A stretch of DNA of 64,000 nucleotides from Psettodes erumei (GCA_016785225.1 JAFBJZ010000656.1:825001-889000); one strand, 5' to 3'. Shown: positions 12,677 to 28,200, numbered from the stretch's first letter. The notes: a model not told the origin generated them from the sequence alone. A program made the numbers and translations.

Positions 12677-15600
12677 AGTCAATCACGTATCACATTAAAT
12701 CACATGTATAGCAACAACAATGGCTTAAGGGGGATGAGCTGTGGCCTGCTTGAATGGAAACCTGCTGATGGGCTGCCAGATAGGGATCACAGCAGATGTT
12801 GGAATAGTGGTTCACATGATACAACGTGAAGATAACCACGGGGCCCGCAGGGTGTCGCAGACACACACGAGCCCACCCCCGACATACTCTATCCTTACTT
12901 GAGCTCCCTTTTTCTTCTTTATCTTTGGCTCTGGTCGTCTCAACAAATGGTAGCGATGCAGCCTGGAGCCTGAGGCAGATAGGGACAGGTGAGGATCAGG
13001 AGGGCCACGATATCTTATGGCTGACATGATAGAAGCAGATTGTGTAAGATGTCACATTGTGCAAGAAATACAGACATGCAGCAATCGCTTCGTAGGGTTG
13101 CTGTATGCAGTCGAGAATGCAGAGAGAACCAACCAAGATTAAGAGACCAGTCTCACTTTAAAGCACACTTGAACAGACTTCTCACAGCGGATATTTGTAC
13201 CTGCTGTAGCTGTTAAAACAACCAAACAAGTCTAACAGGTAACATGAACAATAACTCTGCCATATTTAGGTCGACCAGTAAGGAAGTGTTGTGAAATTCA
13301 GGAGCTTTGAAACAGCTGTGTTAGTGAAAATGTGTGCTGTGAGAAAGAGCTGTAGTTTACACACTATAGTATCTACGGCACAAACAGGGACATGCATTAT
13401 AGATTTACAGTGGACTGAGACCTGATCTGTACATAGACTCAACTATCCTGAAAAAGCTCCTTTCATGAGTATCTGCAGACACCTGCAAATTAAATCTATC
13501 TTCACTTCAAACCAGGAAAGTTTCCTGCCTTAGGCTGAGAAAATATCATGAAATTTGTCAAGCCTTGACCGTGGACAAACTGGGGAATCTGACGGCTTGA
13601 ACCGGACTTTACCTTAAGCAAGAGAAGTCAAACTGTGTGAGAAGTGGATTCAAATAGTCCTCCAAGTCTTGAGCAATTTTGTGGAAGAGGGGAGATAACT
13701 TCTCATCTGCAGAAGTTTTCTGTGAAGGGAAACCAAAAGAACTATAACGGGAGTTTCGGAAGGTACGATGAATAATATATTGTTTTGGGCTACTCCTTAC
13801 ATTCATGCACAGCATGAACCATGTCTCCTGAGTAAGTCAGAAGAAACATGAGATGATAATAATTGCAGTGGAGTGAGTTTATATATCGGGCTTACAGTGG
13901 ATAATAGTAATAGAGTGAAAGACAGACAGAGGTCTCAATGAGACGTACACGAGGAAAAAGCCGTCGCTCCTCGGAGGCCTCCGGCCTGCCCTCAGCACCG
14001 TGCCAACATGCTTCCTTGAGGAGGGCATGTCTGGTCTCCTGGCCAAAGGCCCGCGTCTGCTCCCTCAGTGCCAGCAGGGCCTGCGGGCAGACGGAGACCT
14101 TGGCCACTCTTGAGCACGTCAAGGTGCCTGCAACAATGGAATTGACAGATAATCAGACATGCATACTCGTAGACACATGCAGGCCTTGTAATTGGTCCCT
14201 GTGAGCACCTCTACCTCCTCCTCCACGTGCTCCTTTTGTAAGATCTGCCTCTCTGTTCAGCAAACTGTTTTTCCACACTGTTTTTCTGTTTCATGAATTT
14301 GTCCTCATTATCAGGAAATGAATCCAGAGATGACCAGCGGCTCTTTTCTACTATATCTACAACTAGTTATGTCACACATCTCCCAGGAAAGGTCATGTGA
14401 GCAGGTAGTACAGTATGTTAATACCCTGTGATGACTTACGACAGCTGGTGTTCCATGCCAGGCCTCTCGTGGAGAGGTCAAGGGAAATGCAGGTGCTTCT
14501 TTCTGCATTTCATTGCTTTTTCATCTCTCTGCGTCTTCATTAAATCTGAATTTTTCATCTGCTTTGCAGATAAATGTTACATGGGAATACGTAATTCATT
14601 TGGCTCCATTTACATGCTGACAACAGTGCTACATGCAACACTGTACATGTGATGAAGACCATGTTCCCCAGAGCGATGGAACAAAGGAGATGTACAAATG
14701 CAGTAAACATAATGTCTGAATTGGCTCACATCTCTCATGTTGGTAGGAAGTGTGACTGATCTTTGTATTGAGAGCAGTGGCTTAAAAAATGAACAAGCAC
14801 CAAACCTGCTACTTGTGTAGTCTTTCCTCTTTGGTTTTCTGGAGCTTTGGTCATTTCATAGAAGGCCCCGTAAAGTTCTGACCTAAAAATTAAACAAACC
14901 AGCACAAGGACACTTTATGACTTTACTTATATACTGTATGCAATACTTCACCAGCTTATTTGAAATATCTTTAATTTGAAATAACACTGATGCATTCTGT
15001 TTGCATTCAAGAAGTCATTTCCTTTGTCAGCCCTCTAGTGGCAGCTCTACCACACAGCAACCTCCTTCAGCTACATTTGTGTCCTTCAGTCATTTTGAGC
15101 TATGAAGCTGTCAGAGGTACATCTTGACAAGATGTAAAACCTGGCAAAGAAATGGTATGGATGTAATAAGAACAAACAGATAAGGGCAAAACAGAAATTA
15201 CCCATCGTCAGAGTGCTGAAGCAGTAGGATTTTCAGGTTGGGTGGGAGCTCTGCAAGGATGTTCAGGTGGTTGGGATTGATGGTCAACTGGCTGAAGGCC
15301 TGCAGACCAGAAAGTCATTACAGAATCACAAAGCTTTGGAAGGAATAAATGTGAGGTCATGGTCCTCAGTGTTTGATTTCATAATTTCAAAAAAGAAAGG
15401 TGCCACCAGACATACAGTATATAAAGAGGGATAGATGGATATTTCTATGCTTTCAATTTGAAAGGATTCTGAAAAAGGACGAGCAATTATAATGCATTAA
15501 AAACACTGGATGATTCACTAAATATCTTAATTTTAAAAATGTTTTAAATTGGGTCGAAGACCTCTTCAGATTTACAAAACTGACTCAAAACTGTCAGAAA

Positions 15601-18600
15601 CATCACAGATAAAATTGTAACATTTAAGTTATCAGATAAATGTCTAAACATCTCATCTTGATGAGAGAGATAATGTCTTATAGAGACCTAATTGTTTCTG
15701 TTAACAGATTTAGAAAAGTGCCACCAAAACTTACTACTTGTGTAATATATCAGATAACCAGTTGCACCACCAAAGTCAAAATTATTAACCAGCACGATTA
15801 ACTGATGTTTTTGGGATAACATTCAAAATCTAAAGATATCACCTACAATTCATCCTAACACATGATACAACATTCCAATTTAAACTCCCTGGCAAATGAT
15901 TCTTAAAATGTTCCAATACAAGTACATAGGCTTATAGTCCTTAACCATACTGTCCCACATACCAGCACATACATAAAAAGCTTACAGTACACGAGCAGTT
16001 CCACTTCTCTGTGTGAATTTGGAACCGTACAGTATGTTCACAGTAAAAGACCTTTACAGCACCACTAGTGTGCTGGGTTTGACAGGATCCATAAATCACG
16101 AGTGGGGAGGTTTGGTGCCCCCGTACCTTGGAGAGGCTGCTGAGGGAGTCCTCCACTCCCTTCAGCATGCTGCTGGGCCTCTCCTCCTGAGAGAGGAGCA
16201 GGTTCCTGTGGAGGCTGAGCAGTGCTGAGAGCTGCGATAAACTGGTGTCAGCACAGGCCAAACTTAGGACTTCTGCTATCGTAGCAGCAGCGCGGCAGCT
16301 CTAAAATAAAAACAAAACCCAAACAAAACCAGAAGATGGATGAAGCTTGCAAGGAGGTAACACCTTAAGTAAGCAGAGATGATGTGCGGTTTGCACGGGA
16401 CTGCGAAGTGCACAGGGCCACTTGTGGTGTGCTGTGCATGCAGTCAGTGGCAGCATATGGATCGCTACTACAATGTGCTGTTGAGGAACTTTCTACATAG
16501 TACATGACCATAAGAGGGATGAGACTGAGAAGTGTCAACAAAGTGAAACCTGATGATAAGCATTCATTTTTTGTTTGATCCGATGCATAGTACCTGAAAC
16601 AGGGCAAGATATTGACCTGCCACCGCAGGGTCAGACTGGCCATGACAGTCCATCATGTTAACGGAGGCATCGGCCAGGATGGAACGAGGCAGGTTATGTT
16701 GGAGACACAGGCTGACGGCTTCAGCGAGCGCTTTACTGGCCTGTGCCAACAGCTGCTGGGCTTTATACCTGCTCCGCTGCACAGTTAAGAGACATCACGA
16801 ATACGCATGTTAAAAAACCAGTATAACTATACGCTGTGGAAGTGAAATACAAGTCAACAAGATCACTTAATCACTGGCATGCTGTATGGGGAGGGGGGCT
16901 TAACACAAAGACGGAACTTCTTGAGTTGAGAGAGACCGACTTCAGAAGAGCCAATTAATTTGTAAACTTAGACAGCTGAAGCTTCACATTAACTTTGACT
17001 GATCTGAGGAAATCTTTTTTGTACATTGTGAGGACTGTCACTTCTGATTTCAGTTGATTTCACTTCTGATTTTAGTTACAGTTACTTTTGAAATGTACAA
17101 AGGGACATATGAGCATTGTTTTACCACAGACCTTAATAATGTGAACCAATCCTTCACATCAAATTAGGAATGTGGTCATTTTGACATTAAATCTGGTGTA
17201 AAATTCAAAAGCCTATGCAAAGTATACAATTTATAGTTAACTTCAGAGACATACTTTACTGTGATGCCCTGACTGACATAAAGACAAACTTTAAAAAAAT
17301 TACCCAATATGATGATGTAATACAATAATGTTGTTGTCATAGCTTCACAACATTTTCCACTGGGGTGTTACTGTTGTTCATGGCTCTAACCTCCTCCTGA
17401 GGTTCTGTTTCATTAAATGAAATTGAAAGGACATGTAAAGCCCAAACAGGAGCTAGTGCCAAACTTTTTTTTTTTCAGCATCTGTCCACAGAGACTTGTG
17501 AGACCTCTGTTGCATCACTGGCCAGGTGTTCTTCACAGCCATGTCTTATTAAATGCTTTGCTTTCACATTTTGTAAATATGATATTTCAGAATAGTTTCA
17601 AAAGTGCATAATATTCCACGTTCATATTAAATGTTTCCGCATAGGGCTGCTGTTCTATACTATTTCCGAGGAGGTTATTTTGTCTGGCAACAATCATCTG
17701 ATTCTCCTCATGACAAAAGCAGAAGAAATGAACTGATGAAAGCCGTCTGTGAAGGCATTCATCTCTTTTGATAGGGTTCAAATGGCATCTAGATAGTGAT
17801 AATACATTTTCATCTTTATGGCTAATTTCAGTGACTGATTTCAAAAGCATTCTTACAACAATTAACAATTGAGTCTTACTTAATATTCTAAAATGATGCC
17901 ACATAAATAATTCATTGCCAGCATTTCATTCTGCACCAAGTTTGACATGGACATGAGATCTCTCTCCGACTTTCAATGTGAGAACAATGCAGAACGCCCA
18001 GGGATTTAACTCTGGGGGATTATGAGATGTGAGGTGAACCTGACTCGAAGAAGACCTCAGATTAAATGTCAGTCAGGAGTGTTGGGGTCACTTGTCAAGA
18101 GGTATGTACCTGTAGCTCAGCACTTTTGGCAGAGGTCATCCTTCCCTCTCTTCTGCTTGATTCTCCATCTTTCTCTTTCTGTGAATTCTCCTCCTCCACA
18201 GAAATGGCTCTGGGGTCAGCCCAGGCCTCCTTCTGCTCAGAGTTATTTCAGAATCCCAGAAAAAAATGATCATGATCACAAACCATGAAGACTTAAGATT
18301 TCCTTTCTTAATTATGTAAGCAGACACCAATCTCTCTAATGACTATAAGCTTCTCACTTTGTGTAACAACTTTGGTTCTTTGCCTGGAGTTGGGTTCAAA
18401 AGTTAGCAGCTTTCTTTGAAATGACAAAATAGATTTTGTCAATATAAAATGTAATGCACATTCAGATAGATTAACATCTGAACTAGATTTTCCTTCTGAA
18501 GTAACAAAGTTGATCAATGAGTGTATAAAATAAAAGATATAGTGAAATTATATCACAGCAAAAGTTTGCATCATTTATGAAATATTTTTGAATATTTTGT

Positions 18601-21600
18601 CTGTCGTCCCTTTACCTTAATAACCTCCTCCAATCTCTTATGGTTCCCTCTGAGCTACTTTGTATCCAGTCAGGGATATAATCTTAGCCCATTCATCACA
18701 GCATATTTGACCACCAGATTGCTTGGTTCCTTCTTCAACTCTCTCCACAGGTTTTCAATGACTTTCAGGTCTGGAAACTGGGAAGGCCATGGCAAAACAT
18801 TTCCCTTATTCTATTCAATCCATTCCTGAGTTGACTTTGCTTTGTGCTTTGGATCCTTGTCTTGTTGAGGGATCCAATGCCTCTTCATTTTTAGCTTGCT
18901 GCCTGATGGTAGGATGCCTTACTCTAAAATCTTTTGTTATGGGGCTGCATTCACGCTGCCTTCCACTTTGTGCGGAGCTCCAGTGTCTGATGCAGACATA
19001 CACCCCTGAAATACCAGTGAGCCTCCGCCATGTCCAACTGGGGAATGGTGTCCCTCTCTTCAAAGGCAAAGTTGTTTTCTCTTTTCATACATTCCTGTGG
19101 GAATTATGATCAAATAATTTGACTCTGGTCCCTTTAGACCACTTTTTTTGTCCCAATACGCAATTGGTTTGTTCACATGGTTTTTAGTGTACTGCCTTGT
19201 GTCTGGATGTAAGCAATGGCTTCCTGCTACTTTTCTCCCAAACAGTCCAGACTTGTGCAGACGAGACTTAACTGTGGAGATGTGGACTTTTATTCCAATT
19301 GCCTCCAAGAACTTTTCCAGGTCCCCTGCTGTTTGTTTTGGATTCTTACATAGCTCTCGGGCCAGTTTCCTATCAGTTCTTTCGGTTATTTTGCTTGGTC
19401 ATCCACTTGTTGCTCGTGTCTTAGTGTGTCCACGTTTCTTCCTTTCCTGGATTATGGTCTTCACGTTTGGTACTGGTATCCCTAAACACTCTGATATGTT
19501 TTTATATCCCTCCCCAGCTTTATGAAGGTTTACGAGTTTCATTTTGTGGTCTTCTGACAGCTGTTGTCTTGATCCCATTGTTTCTGTTGCTCTCAGCAAA
19601 CCGCTTGAGTCGATTTTAACACAGCTGGTGCCGGTCACCAAGCATTAAGTGTTGACAATGTTCTTTAGAGCTCACCTGACGTTTTTACATACTAAAGTTC
19701 AATACCTAGAGGGTTAATCTAATAAACGTTTGTATATACTCCAATATCATACATTTTGACCATTTTTGTTACTTTCGATGATGAAGGGACATTTGTAGTA
19801 GTTGATGATACATTAAATATTGCATTAGTGGAATTTGTCATTTCAAAGAAAGGGGACACTAACTTGTGCATCCAACCACATATACAAACACATTATTTCA
19901 AAATGTATAAACATTCGTGTTGCCTACATGCTTGTTTTGGTCCCAGAGAGCACACAGATAAATGGGATCCGCCCGCAAAGCCAGCAGTTTGAGATACTTT
20001 CCCATCAGAGTCAGGCAGCGAGCTCTGGTCTCTGTGTTGTCCAGAGAGTGAGAACTGACTGCAGCCAGCTGGCCCAGAGCCACCTGCCCCAAAGTACTGC
20101 CCACACTCACCCATTCCTGGACACACAAGGAAGTTTAAGGTCAAATGAGGAGTGGATCACAAGCTGGGCACTTATTTGGATACACAAACTTCTCTATTTT
20201 TTCTTTGCACATATTGATTGATGTTGAGGAATTGGCTGAACAAAAACTCATTTTGGGGAGCTACCCCAGGTCTAATCTGTTCTGGCAGGAATCTTTGTTT
20301 CTTTTTCACTAGGGAAAGCTGTTATGAAAGCTGCTCAGAAATTGCACTTTATGAGGAGAAGGGGGAGTAGTTTGTGTGAAGAAAAGTTTAAAGTGCTAGT
20401 CCCTGTCCCCCTGAAGACAGAGGGAGACAGAGTAATAGGGAGGATGAGAGAGAGAGAAAGAATACAATGAAAAATGGGACTATAGTAAAAAGTAACAGAC
20501 TTTTATCAGCTTTGTATGACTGTACCCTTCATAAACAACAAGAGAAGTGCTACCGGAGGACTACACATGTCTTGCTCACAGCTATTAATGTTAAATAAGC
20601 AATTTCCATTTTGTTTCCAATTTTGTGTTCTGGGTGATGCAACTGCTAACATCTTATTTGGCCTTTCAAACATGTGTTGATGGACAATAAACACATTTAG
20701 AATGGAGGGAAAGTGAGTGGAGTTCTTGGGTAGTCTCATAGGTACGTACTGTGATTTAAATCTTCACTATTGTTTCAAAATTGCATTGATAAATCGATGT
20801 ACAGTAAACCCATGCCTCCCTGTTATTTCTTCATTTTTTTCCTTGAGGAGCAGTAGCTTACAGGAGAGCTGAGTGAGTATACACTGGCCTCTGAACCTTG
20901 GCAACTTTTCAAACATCTTATGCACACTTAGTGTATCTGTCTCTCCTAAATCCAGCACTCTAGTGAGAAATCCTGCATAAGTATTCTGAATGAAGGCAAA
21001 ACACTCTCTGGTCAGGTTAAATCCCAGGCAGTGGTAAAACAAATGAGTACAGTGATGAGAAGCCCACAAAGAATGATGGCTTGTTTGTTTCAGGAATGCC
21101 TGTCTTCGCATCCTCTTTTGAAACTGATGAAGCAGTTTCCATTTGAAGGCATAAAGCACACTTGCTAAAGGAGATGTTAAACAATTCTTCTAATTTAGTT
21201 GTTTAGCCACATGAGAGTTGCCCTCAAGAGTGGTCACGCATGAGGGTTATAAAACACAAAATTGCTTGGTGTGCTTTGCTTGTTAGCATCCCCAAGTGGC
21301 AATGACACGCAACTAACCTGCACAGTCCTCTGACCTAAAGTAAGGCAGACTTTATCAACTTGGATCTTTCACTTGTTGCCGATTTTAAAAAAATGTGTTT
21401 TGTTGCAATTTGTCTTTCCCAGGAAAGACAACTCAAAAACCTTAAATTAATTTGGGCAAAGTTTAGGCCTATTTCTCTTATCTGATGAACCCTAGATTGT
21501 TATTCAGATTCATAATTCTGGCCTAGATTTACAAATTACTTAAGTGCACCACCAAGGCAACCCAATAGCCAAATTGTTAGGATGCAGTTTAGAAGTCCTG

Positions 21601-24600
21601 TCTGTCCTTGTGGGCCCTATCAACAAAGGCAAGAAGTTCCTTGAAAAACAAAATACAGTACAGCTCTAAAAATGTACTTGATCCATATGTTTTGAACTAC
21701 AATTCCTGTTTGTTGTAATGGATAAATACTGTATTTAATGTAATGTCTTAAGTGTTTTTAATAGTTGTTAGACTTCTTTTGCACATATTTATAAAAGCTA
21801 GATTTGTGAATAGGATAGATTCATCGTTGTTATTAGTTATTAATTGTTTATTTGCTGATAATATAGTGGAACACAGTAGATCACATTTGGCCCATGCTTT
21901 GCACGTGCACTGTGTTACCTGTTCGACAGAGTTGGGCTCAGGCGTGGAGCGTGTAAACTCCTCCAGTGCTATCTCAGCGGAGGTCTTCTTCTGCCGGGAC
22001 AGAGCGTGGCATTTCTCCTCAGCGCAGTGCTCCTCCAGCACGGCCAGACAGAACTCTGCCAGGTCCAGTCGCAGGCGCAGCAGCCTCCGGATCGCTGCCA
22101 GCGATGTCCCGTGACCCTGGCAAGGACAGAGAGCGCAGGCTACATATGAGCAAGGACAAACCCAAGGAAATCAAGTTGGAATGAGAGAGGAAACCCTACA
22201 GGAGTATAGACTATGTTAAAATTGCAGTTGGAGACAGCTGTATTGCAGTTGCAAGTGGAAGGAGCGGGTTGTGACAACAAGTTCACAGAGAGCCACTGAG
22301 GTGAGACGTGTGATCAGATATTGTGAGATGCAGCAAATGAGAAACTTAGGTAGCAGTCTGAATGAGACTGGGAACTTCTAATTTAAACGAGATGACTCCA
22401 ATATGGAACAAAAGTTAGCCCATCTCACGAGGATAAATAACTGAGAGCGGCTTTCAGTGATTACAGCTGTTGACTCCTGTTTACAAAGCAGGCTGGCTGT
22501 CAGAACTTACTGGGGCTGCAGCACCATCTGCTGAAAGCACACTGTTATAATCCAGCCTCCGACAGCTGAGTCAAGATTTAATCAAAACCTCAGTTGAACA
22601 AGGATTTGGAGCAGGTGTGAAAGTTGTTCAATCAATCTTTCTTTCTCCATCCCATCAACATGTAAATGGAAGCTGCACTGTGTTATGGCAGTCCATCTCA
22701 GGCACTGCAAACCTCAGATAACCTCATCTGTGTGAGAGCCTGTATCGTGTCTGGATGAAATATGATTCTAATACCCATCTCCTGTGGACAAGTTACAGTA
22801 ATAGAGGCTTTGTCTGTTTGAGTCAGAACATTGTTAAGCTGCGGTGTGAACTATAAAGAGCAACGCACCCAGATATCACACAGTGGCACAACAGGGCCTA
22901 ACTAACCTCATGCAGCAGACTAATTGTGATTTAGTCAATTAGACTCTTAAGAAACTGAAAATGCAGATATGCAAACAAAACCTCTTTCTCTTTCTCTGCC
23001 ATTTAGCCACAAAAAAATTAGAAAAGCCTTCTTCTCTCAACACTCGTAAGAGAGAAGCCAAAAAAACAAAAAACAAATGTAGACTTCCAGAGTTGTTCAA
23101 AGCAAATTCCTTTTTTTTACAGTGAGCACTGCTGTCTGCTGCTGTGCATTAAGTGATTTCTGGTGTTCTCTGCTGATTAGCATCCTGAGAAGTAGAGTGA
23201 CTTTGACCGGTTAAAAGTCTGGGCCGCAGGAATGCCTCCTGCAGTTTTTGAGAAGGCATCGTTACAGTCACAAAGATGTTTTTTTTGAGGAACGTGCGTG
23301 TGTGTCGTTTTACCTCCTCCTGTGGGGGCAGCAGGCTCTGAGCGTTCAGCGCCACCTGCTCCTGCGCCGTGACAGCGAGCTGCATTTGGGAGAGGCCATT
23401 GAGCAGGAGGCGCCGTTTCGTCTCTTTATCAGCTGCATGGTTGGCTAAAATTCTGTAGAGGAAAAATATGGTTAATAAAGATTGACTGAGACAGAGAACA
23501 CAAAGTGTGGCTGTGTGAGTGAGACAGGAAATGAGTCAAATGTGGCAATATGGCCAAAAGTCATTTTTTGGTTTGCTTTATGCATGGACTTTCAAGACTG
23601 TAACTGTCAAAACTCATTTACAGGCAAGTGTTACACTGTATGAAACAGTCAGGTCTGACTCACTAACCTCACACCATGTGCGCACTCTGCATGTGCCTCT
23701 GCTGCCTGTTCTCTGTAGCTGAGTTTGGTGAAACTACTGGCACACTCTCTGAGTGTCTCACAGGCAGCCATTAGGCTCTGGACAGTTTTTGTGCAGAGTG
23801 CCTCTCCAGGTTCACCACCTCCAGTGGCACGTATGCATTCCATGGCACCTCTGAAACACAACACACTGCATTAGATCTGGATTGTGTATACGTCCAGTGT
23901 AAATACAATTACATATTTTTTCCGGGTGAAGAAGATTTTCCACATATTGTTCATGCAAGGTGGGCTTTATAAAACTGCACGTTTGAGTTTTATTAGTGCA
24001 AGTTATCAGTTTAAATCTATAGTCATAATAGACAGCTTGACACGCAAAAAGTAGGGATCCAAACAATGCTAAATGCTTAAAGATGTTAATGCAATGCAGC
24101 ACTAACCAGAGAAAAGTACACATTCAGCAGTGTATGACCACACAGGTTTGGGGTTACCTCATCTCTAATGAAGCGATTAAGAATGTGAGCTCTGGGACTC
24201 TGTTTGTCCACTGCTCCAGAACCAGCTTCAGAGCCCCGCAGCCTTGCTTTATAATCTGATCAGCCTATGAAGGAAAAAGAAAATGGAACAATAAGAAAGG
24301 TATTTACAACAAAAACAAGCCATGTGCACTGTAGAGGGTTGTTAGAGGATGGTGATGCTGTACCTCGGCTTGTGCCTCTTGGCGTCCCTGGCCTACTGCA
24401 GCTCTAACCTTGGTGAGGATAAGCCGGTACCAGAAGTCCTCATCCCCACCCAGGGCTTGGGATTTGTCCAGCAGAATCAGAGCTTGGGCGTAGTTCTGCT
24501 CTTCACAAGCCAGAGTGGCCAGACTGAGCAGACTTTTTGCCATTGTTCTCTGATCCCTAAGCTCCTGAACAGAGTCCATTCAAGTTAACACTTCTAGAAT

Positions 24601-25237
24601 TTTAGTAGTCATAAAGCCAATGGCATGGATTGTAATGCTGGCTCACTCTGGTATGCCATAAAAGCAAAACATTTTTTATGTTATTGTTTTTGTTTTTATT
24701 CCATTAAATGATCAGATTGGGTCAGATTGGGTTTTACTGCCAGAGCCTGAGATTGTGCTCTTGTTCTTTTTCAACTCACCCGAGCCACCAAGTGAGCCTC
24801 TGCCAGGAGTTGCCGGGCCGGCTGATAAAGCCCCATGCTGAGACAAACCTCAGCTTTATCCAGCCAAATGCCCTGAGCACACACGTCTGACCCAACGACT
24901 TCATCCCTCCCAGCTCTCTGAAAAATGACGGGACAGGGCACTTCACATTTTTTTCTTCGCCACAGATAATGGTTTTTAAAGCAGTCAGTTGTTAACCGGT
25001 TGGATACACGCAAGATATACTGTCCACACACACAGAAACATTAAGTGTCAACACTCATTCCAGCTTTATGAAACAAGTAACCAGACTGTCATGAATGTCA
25101 TATATCAATCTACCATTACTTTGTGTTACATTATAAAACTAGCTATTAGAGCATATAGTAGGTCGATGTTGCCAATATACAGAACAGTTGCAAACTTCTG
25201 GTCACTTGCCAATCACCTTCTAACATAAAATAAACTA

Positions 25238-25273
<36 letters not shown>

Positions 25274-28200
25274 AAAGGAGTTCATCAAAAGTTGTGAATC
25301 CTTGTGAATGTGTAGCATTTGATAGGAGCAGCAGGCTGACCTGACTGTAAGCTCTGTGAAGGCCACTTCTCTGCTGTGATAAAGCAATCTCTTTGTGACA
25401 CCTGAAATTAAGCATATCATAGGTTATTAATGAAAATGCACATTATACACATTAACTCGTTAAAGGCAATACAACATACTGTATTTGTTCTTGTTCGTGG
25501 ATTCGACACAAATCCAGGAGCTTCTCCTGATACGGTGAATGTGTCTCCACACCCAGCTGACAACAGGTCCTCAGAATTCTGCTCAGGTGAAAAAAGAACA
25601 ACAGGAAACATACAAAGTTACTAAACAAAACTTTCTCCTGTTCACAGTTTTTCTGAAAGAAACTAATGGTGCCACAAGTTAAAGTTGCACAGCTCCCTCT
25701 GAAGCCATAAAAGACTTTAAAAAATATGCAGTAGTACTCTTCACACCTGTACACAGACTTCGCTGTCTTAAATTACCGGAGTTCCCCTTTAATGTATACT
25801 GTGTGTTCACCTAAGTCGGTAGAGATTGGAGAGGCTCCTGCTGTCCAAAAGGTCATGAGCGATGGTTTCAGCAAGATGCAATATGGGCAGGGTCAGGTGA
25901 TCGAGTGAGAGTGAGTGAAGCTCTTTCTCCAGCAGGTTCAGGTAAAACAAACTTTGAGTCTTCAATCAAACAAAGATAGGGAAAATATGAAGAATTAACA
26001 TGAACTGATTCTAAAAGAGATACCCTCAAATAGTGTACATGACAATGTTGCCCAGTGTGTTATCACAATGGCAAATGGCCCATGATGTAATCTGTTTGCA
26101 TCCCCACATCCCCAATGAGAGGTTCTCAGAACGACACTGATACAAAGAGGATGCAATGCATGAAGAGACATTAGACACCATAGATGCCACAGACAGTAGA
26201 TGGTCATGACACAGAATAGGTGTGTGAGGGAAGGTTTATCTTGCCTGCTTTGTGATGCTGCATGTATTGATACAGTGGGGGTTTCTGTTGGTTCTGAATA
26301 TCTGCCTGACCTGGTCAGGACACATGTAGCGAGCCCAGTCCTTCGGAGAGGAAGGACATGCCTGGTCCAGAACACCAGGCTTAGGTCTTTCTTCTGCAGG
26401 GGTTGTCTGATAAAACAATGAGAAACAGAAGTGAGGTTTTCTAGATATTATTATAAAATAGTCAGCATTTTAAATTAAGTACATTGCCACAAATAACTTA
26501 TAAAATAAAAAGCAAATTTTCACACTTTGAGTGTTCTGTCATGTAGTATTACTATGTGGTAATTGGAAAAAGCTCTAGTCATAATAGATAAATATGTTTA
26601 ACTCATTATAAATGCAAGTGTATTTTAAAGCATTGCTGAAAAATTATTGTAGTATATAACTGCATTATTCTTCAAAAGTGAAGACCTACTACTGTATATT
26701 ACATTCCCTGTGTGTAAACTGTGGAACTCAAACAAACTTAAATCATATTTGAGCTGTAGGGACTTACATCTTTCACATCTTTCACTTTTGCATCTTTCTT
26801 GCCTTTGCCCTTGTCTTTGCCTTTTTTGGATCCAGCAGAGGGAGGAGGCTGGAACGGCTGACTCTTCGCCATCTCACTTGAAATCTCATAAGCCACTGCC
26901 ATGGAAACCTGCAGTAAAATGTAATGCACAAATATTCACATTTTATCCTCAACTCAAACATGATTTGCATTTAAGGAATGGCCTCATCCACATTGCAAAT
27001 ACTGAGCGAGAGGACAGTGTTGTCATAAAGATGCAGTACCTGCCATATTTGAAGCACAAAGGCGTAGGCTCTGAGCAAGTTCAGCTGGTGCTCGGGTGAA
27101 TGTCTGTCCTCCATGACGGCGAGCAGAGTGTGTGCTCGCACTAAACAGTCGAGGCGTTGTACGTCCTTCAGACTGGACAGATTTTGAGTGAACAATGACC
27201 CCTGGACTCCTACCAGGGACTCACATTCCACTGAACTCAAACCCTTCTTTTTGGACTCCTCTACAGGAAAGATATACAGAAAGCATTTACTGTGACACAG
27301 AATTTGACAGGAAATGGATAAACTGAACATGCAATTTAACGCCATCATTAACAAGTGCTAATGAAGCCAATCATACAGAGGCACATACAGTATCTCCACA
27401 ATTAGCTTCAACTTTTCATTTTTTTCAGTGTTCAGTCTGTCTCTTAGGGAATATTAATAGCCTCACAGCGGGAGACTAAAAAGAGAGCTCTGAGCTTTTC
27501 TCACTGGGTACCCACATGGGACTCAAGAAATCTGTTTCTTTGTCTTGCCAGCTCCTTTTCCTCTGAACAATGGTTACATGATTTATTGTTTACACAGGGT
27601 AACAACTGAAACAAAAGTACTCACACTAAATTCCATTGCTGATGCAACTATCAGAAAGCTTTGACACGGCCCTGTTCTGGATCAGACAGATCAGACCCTA
27701 TTCCCCTTTGGACTGACACAGTGTAAAAACATCAAGGATTCCCTTAAATAAAAGTGCACAGTCACATGTGCAAGCTGACCTCATCACCCCTGAGATATCT
27801 ATGTTTGATGCCCGCATGTACCTTGCTTCTAGATGTTAGAGTGCACAGTTGCGTAATTAACAAACCTCAGCAGTAATTCACACAGATGCACAGTCATGTC
27901 ACATGAGTGACAGGAGTCAGCGAGTCCTACCTGCCGCTTCTGCCCGTTCAGGTTCCAGGTGTAGAAGGATGTCTATGGCCCACTGAATCTGGTGTTGGGC
28001 TTTGGCTTTGGGGAAGTTGTGACAGTAGAGCCACTCTCCAAACTCCAGCACAAGGTTTACCTTCTGCCACTGAGTCTCTGTGCTCTGCAGCATGAACACA
28101 AAAGTCCAACAAAGCATCTTTTGTACTGTGTGGTTTTTACTCAAGCGCAAAGACAAATGTCAATTGTGGTGTCTTGGACAATCAAGATTTTCCTGGTTCT

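Noticed and set aside
12899..13014. Upstream acceptor for exon 49 (catgtcag at 13014)
   Set aside because: Gives an in-frame stop within nine codons given the phase of exon 48; the internal ctgcctcag acceptor restores similarity to CFAP46.
25235..25420. Open frame ending in poly-Asn
   Set aside because: Product of the ATT microsatellite; only the small exon 34 within it is real.
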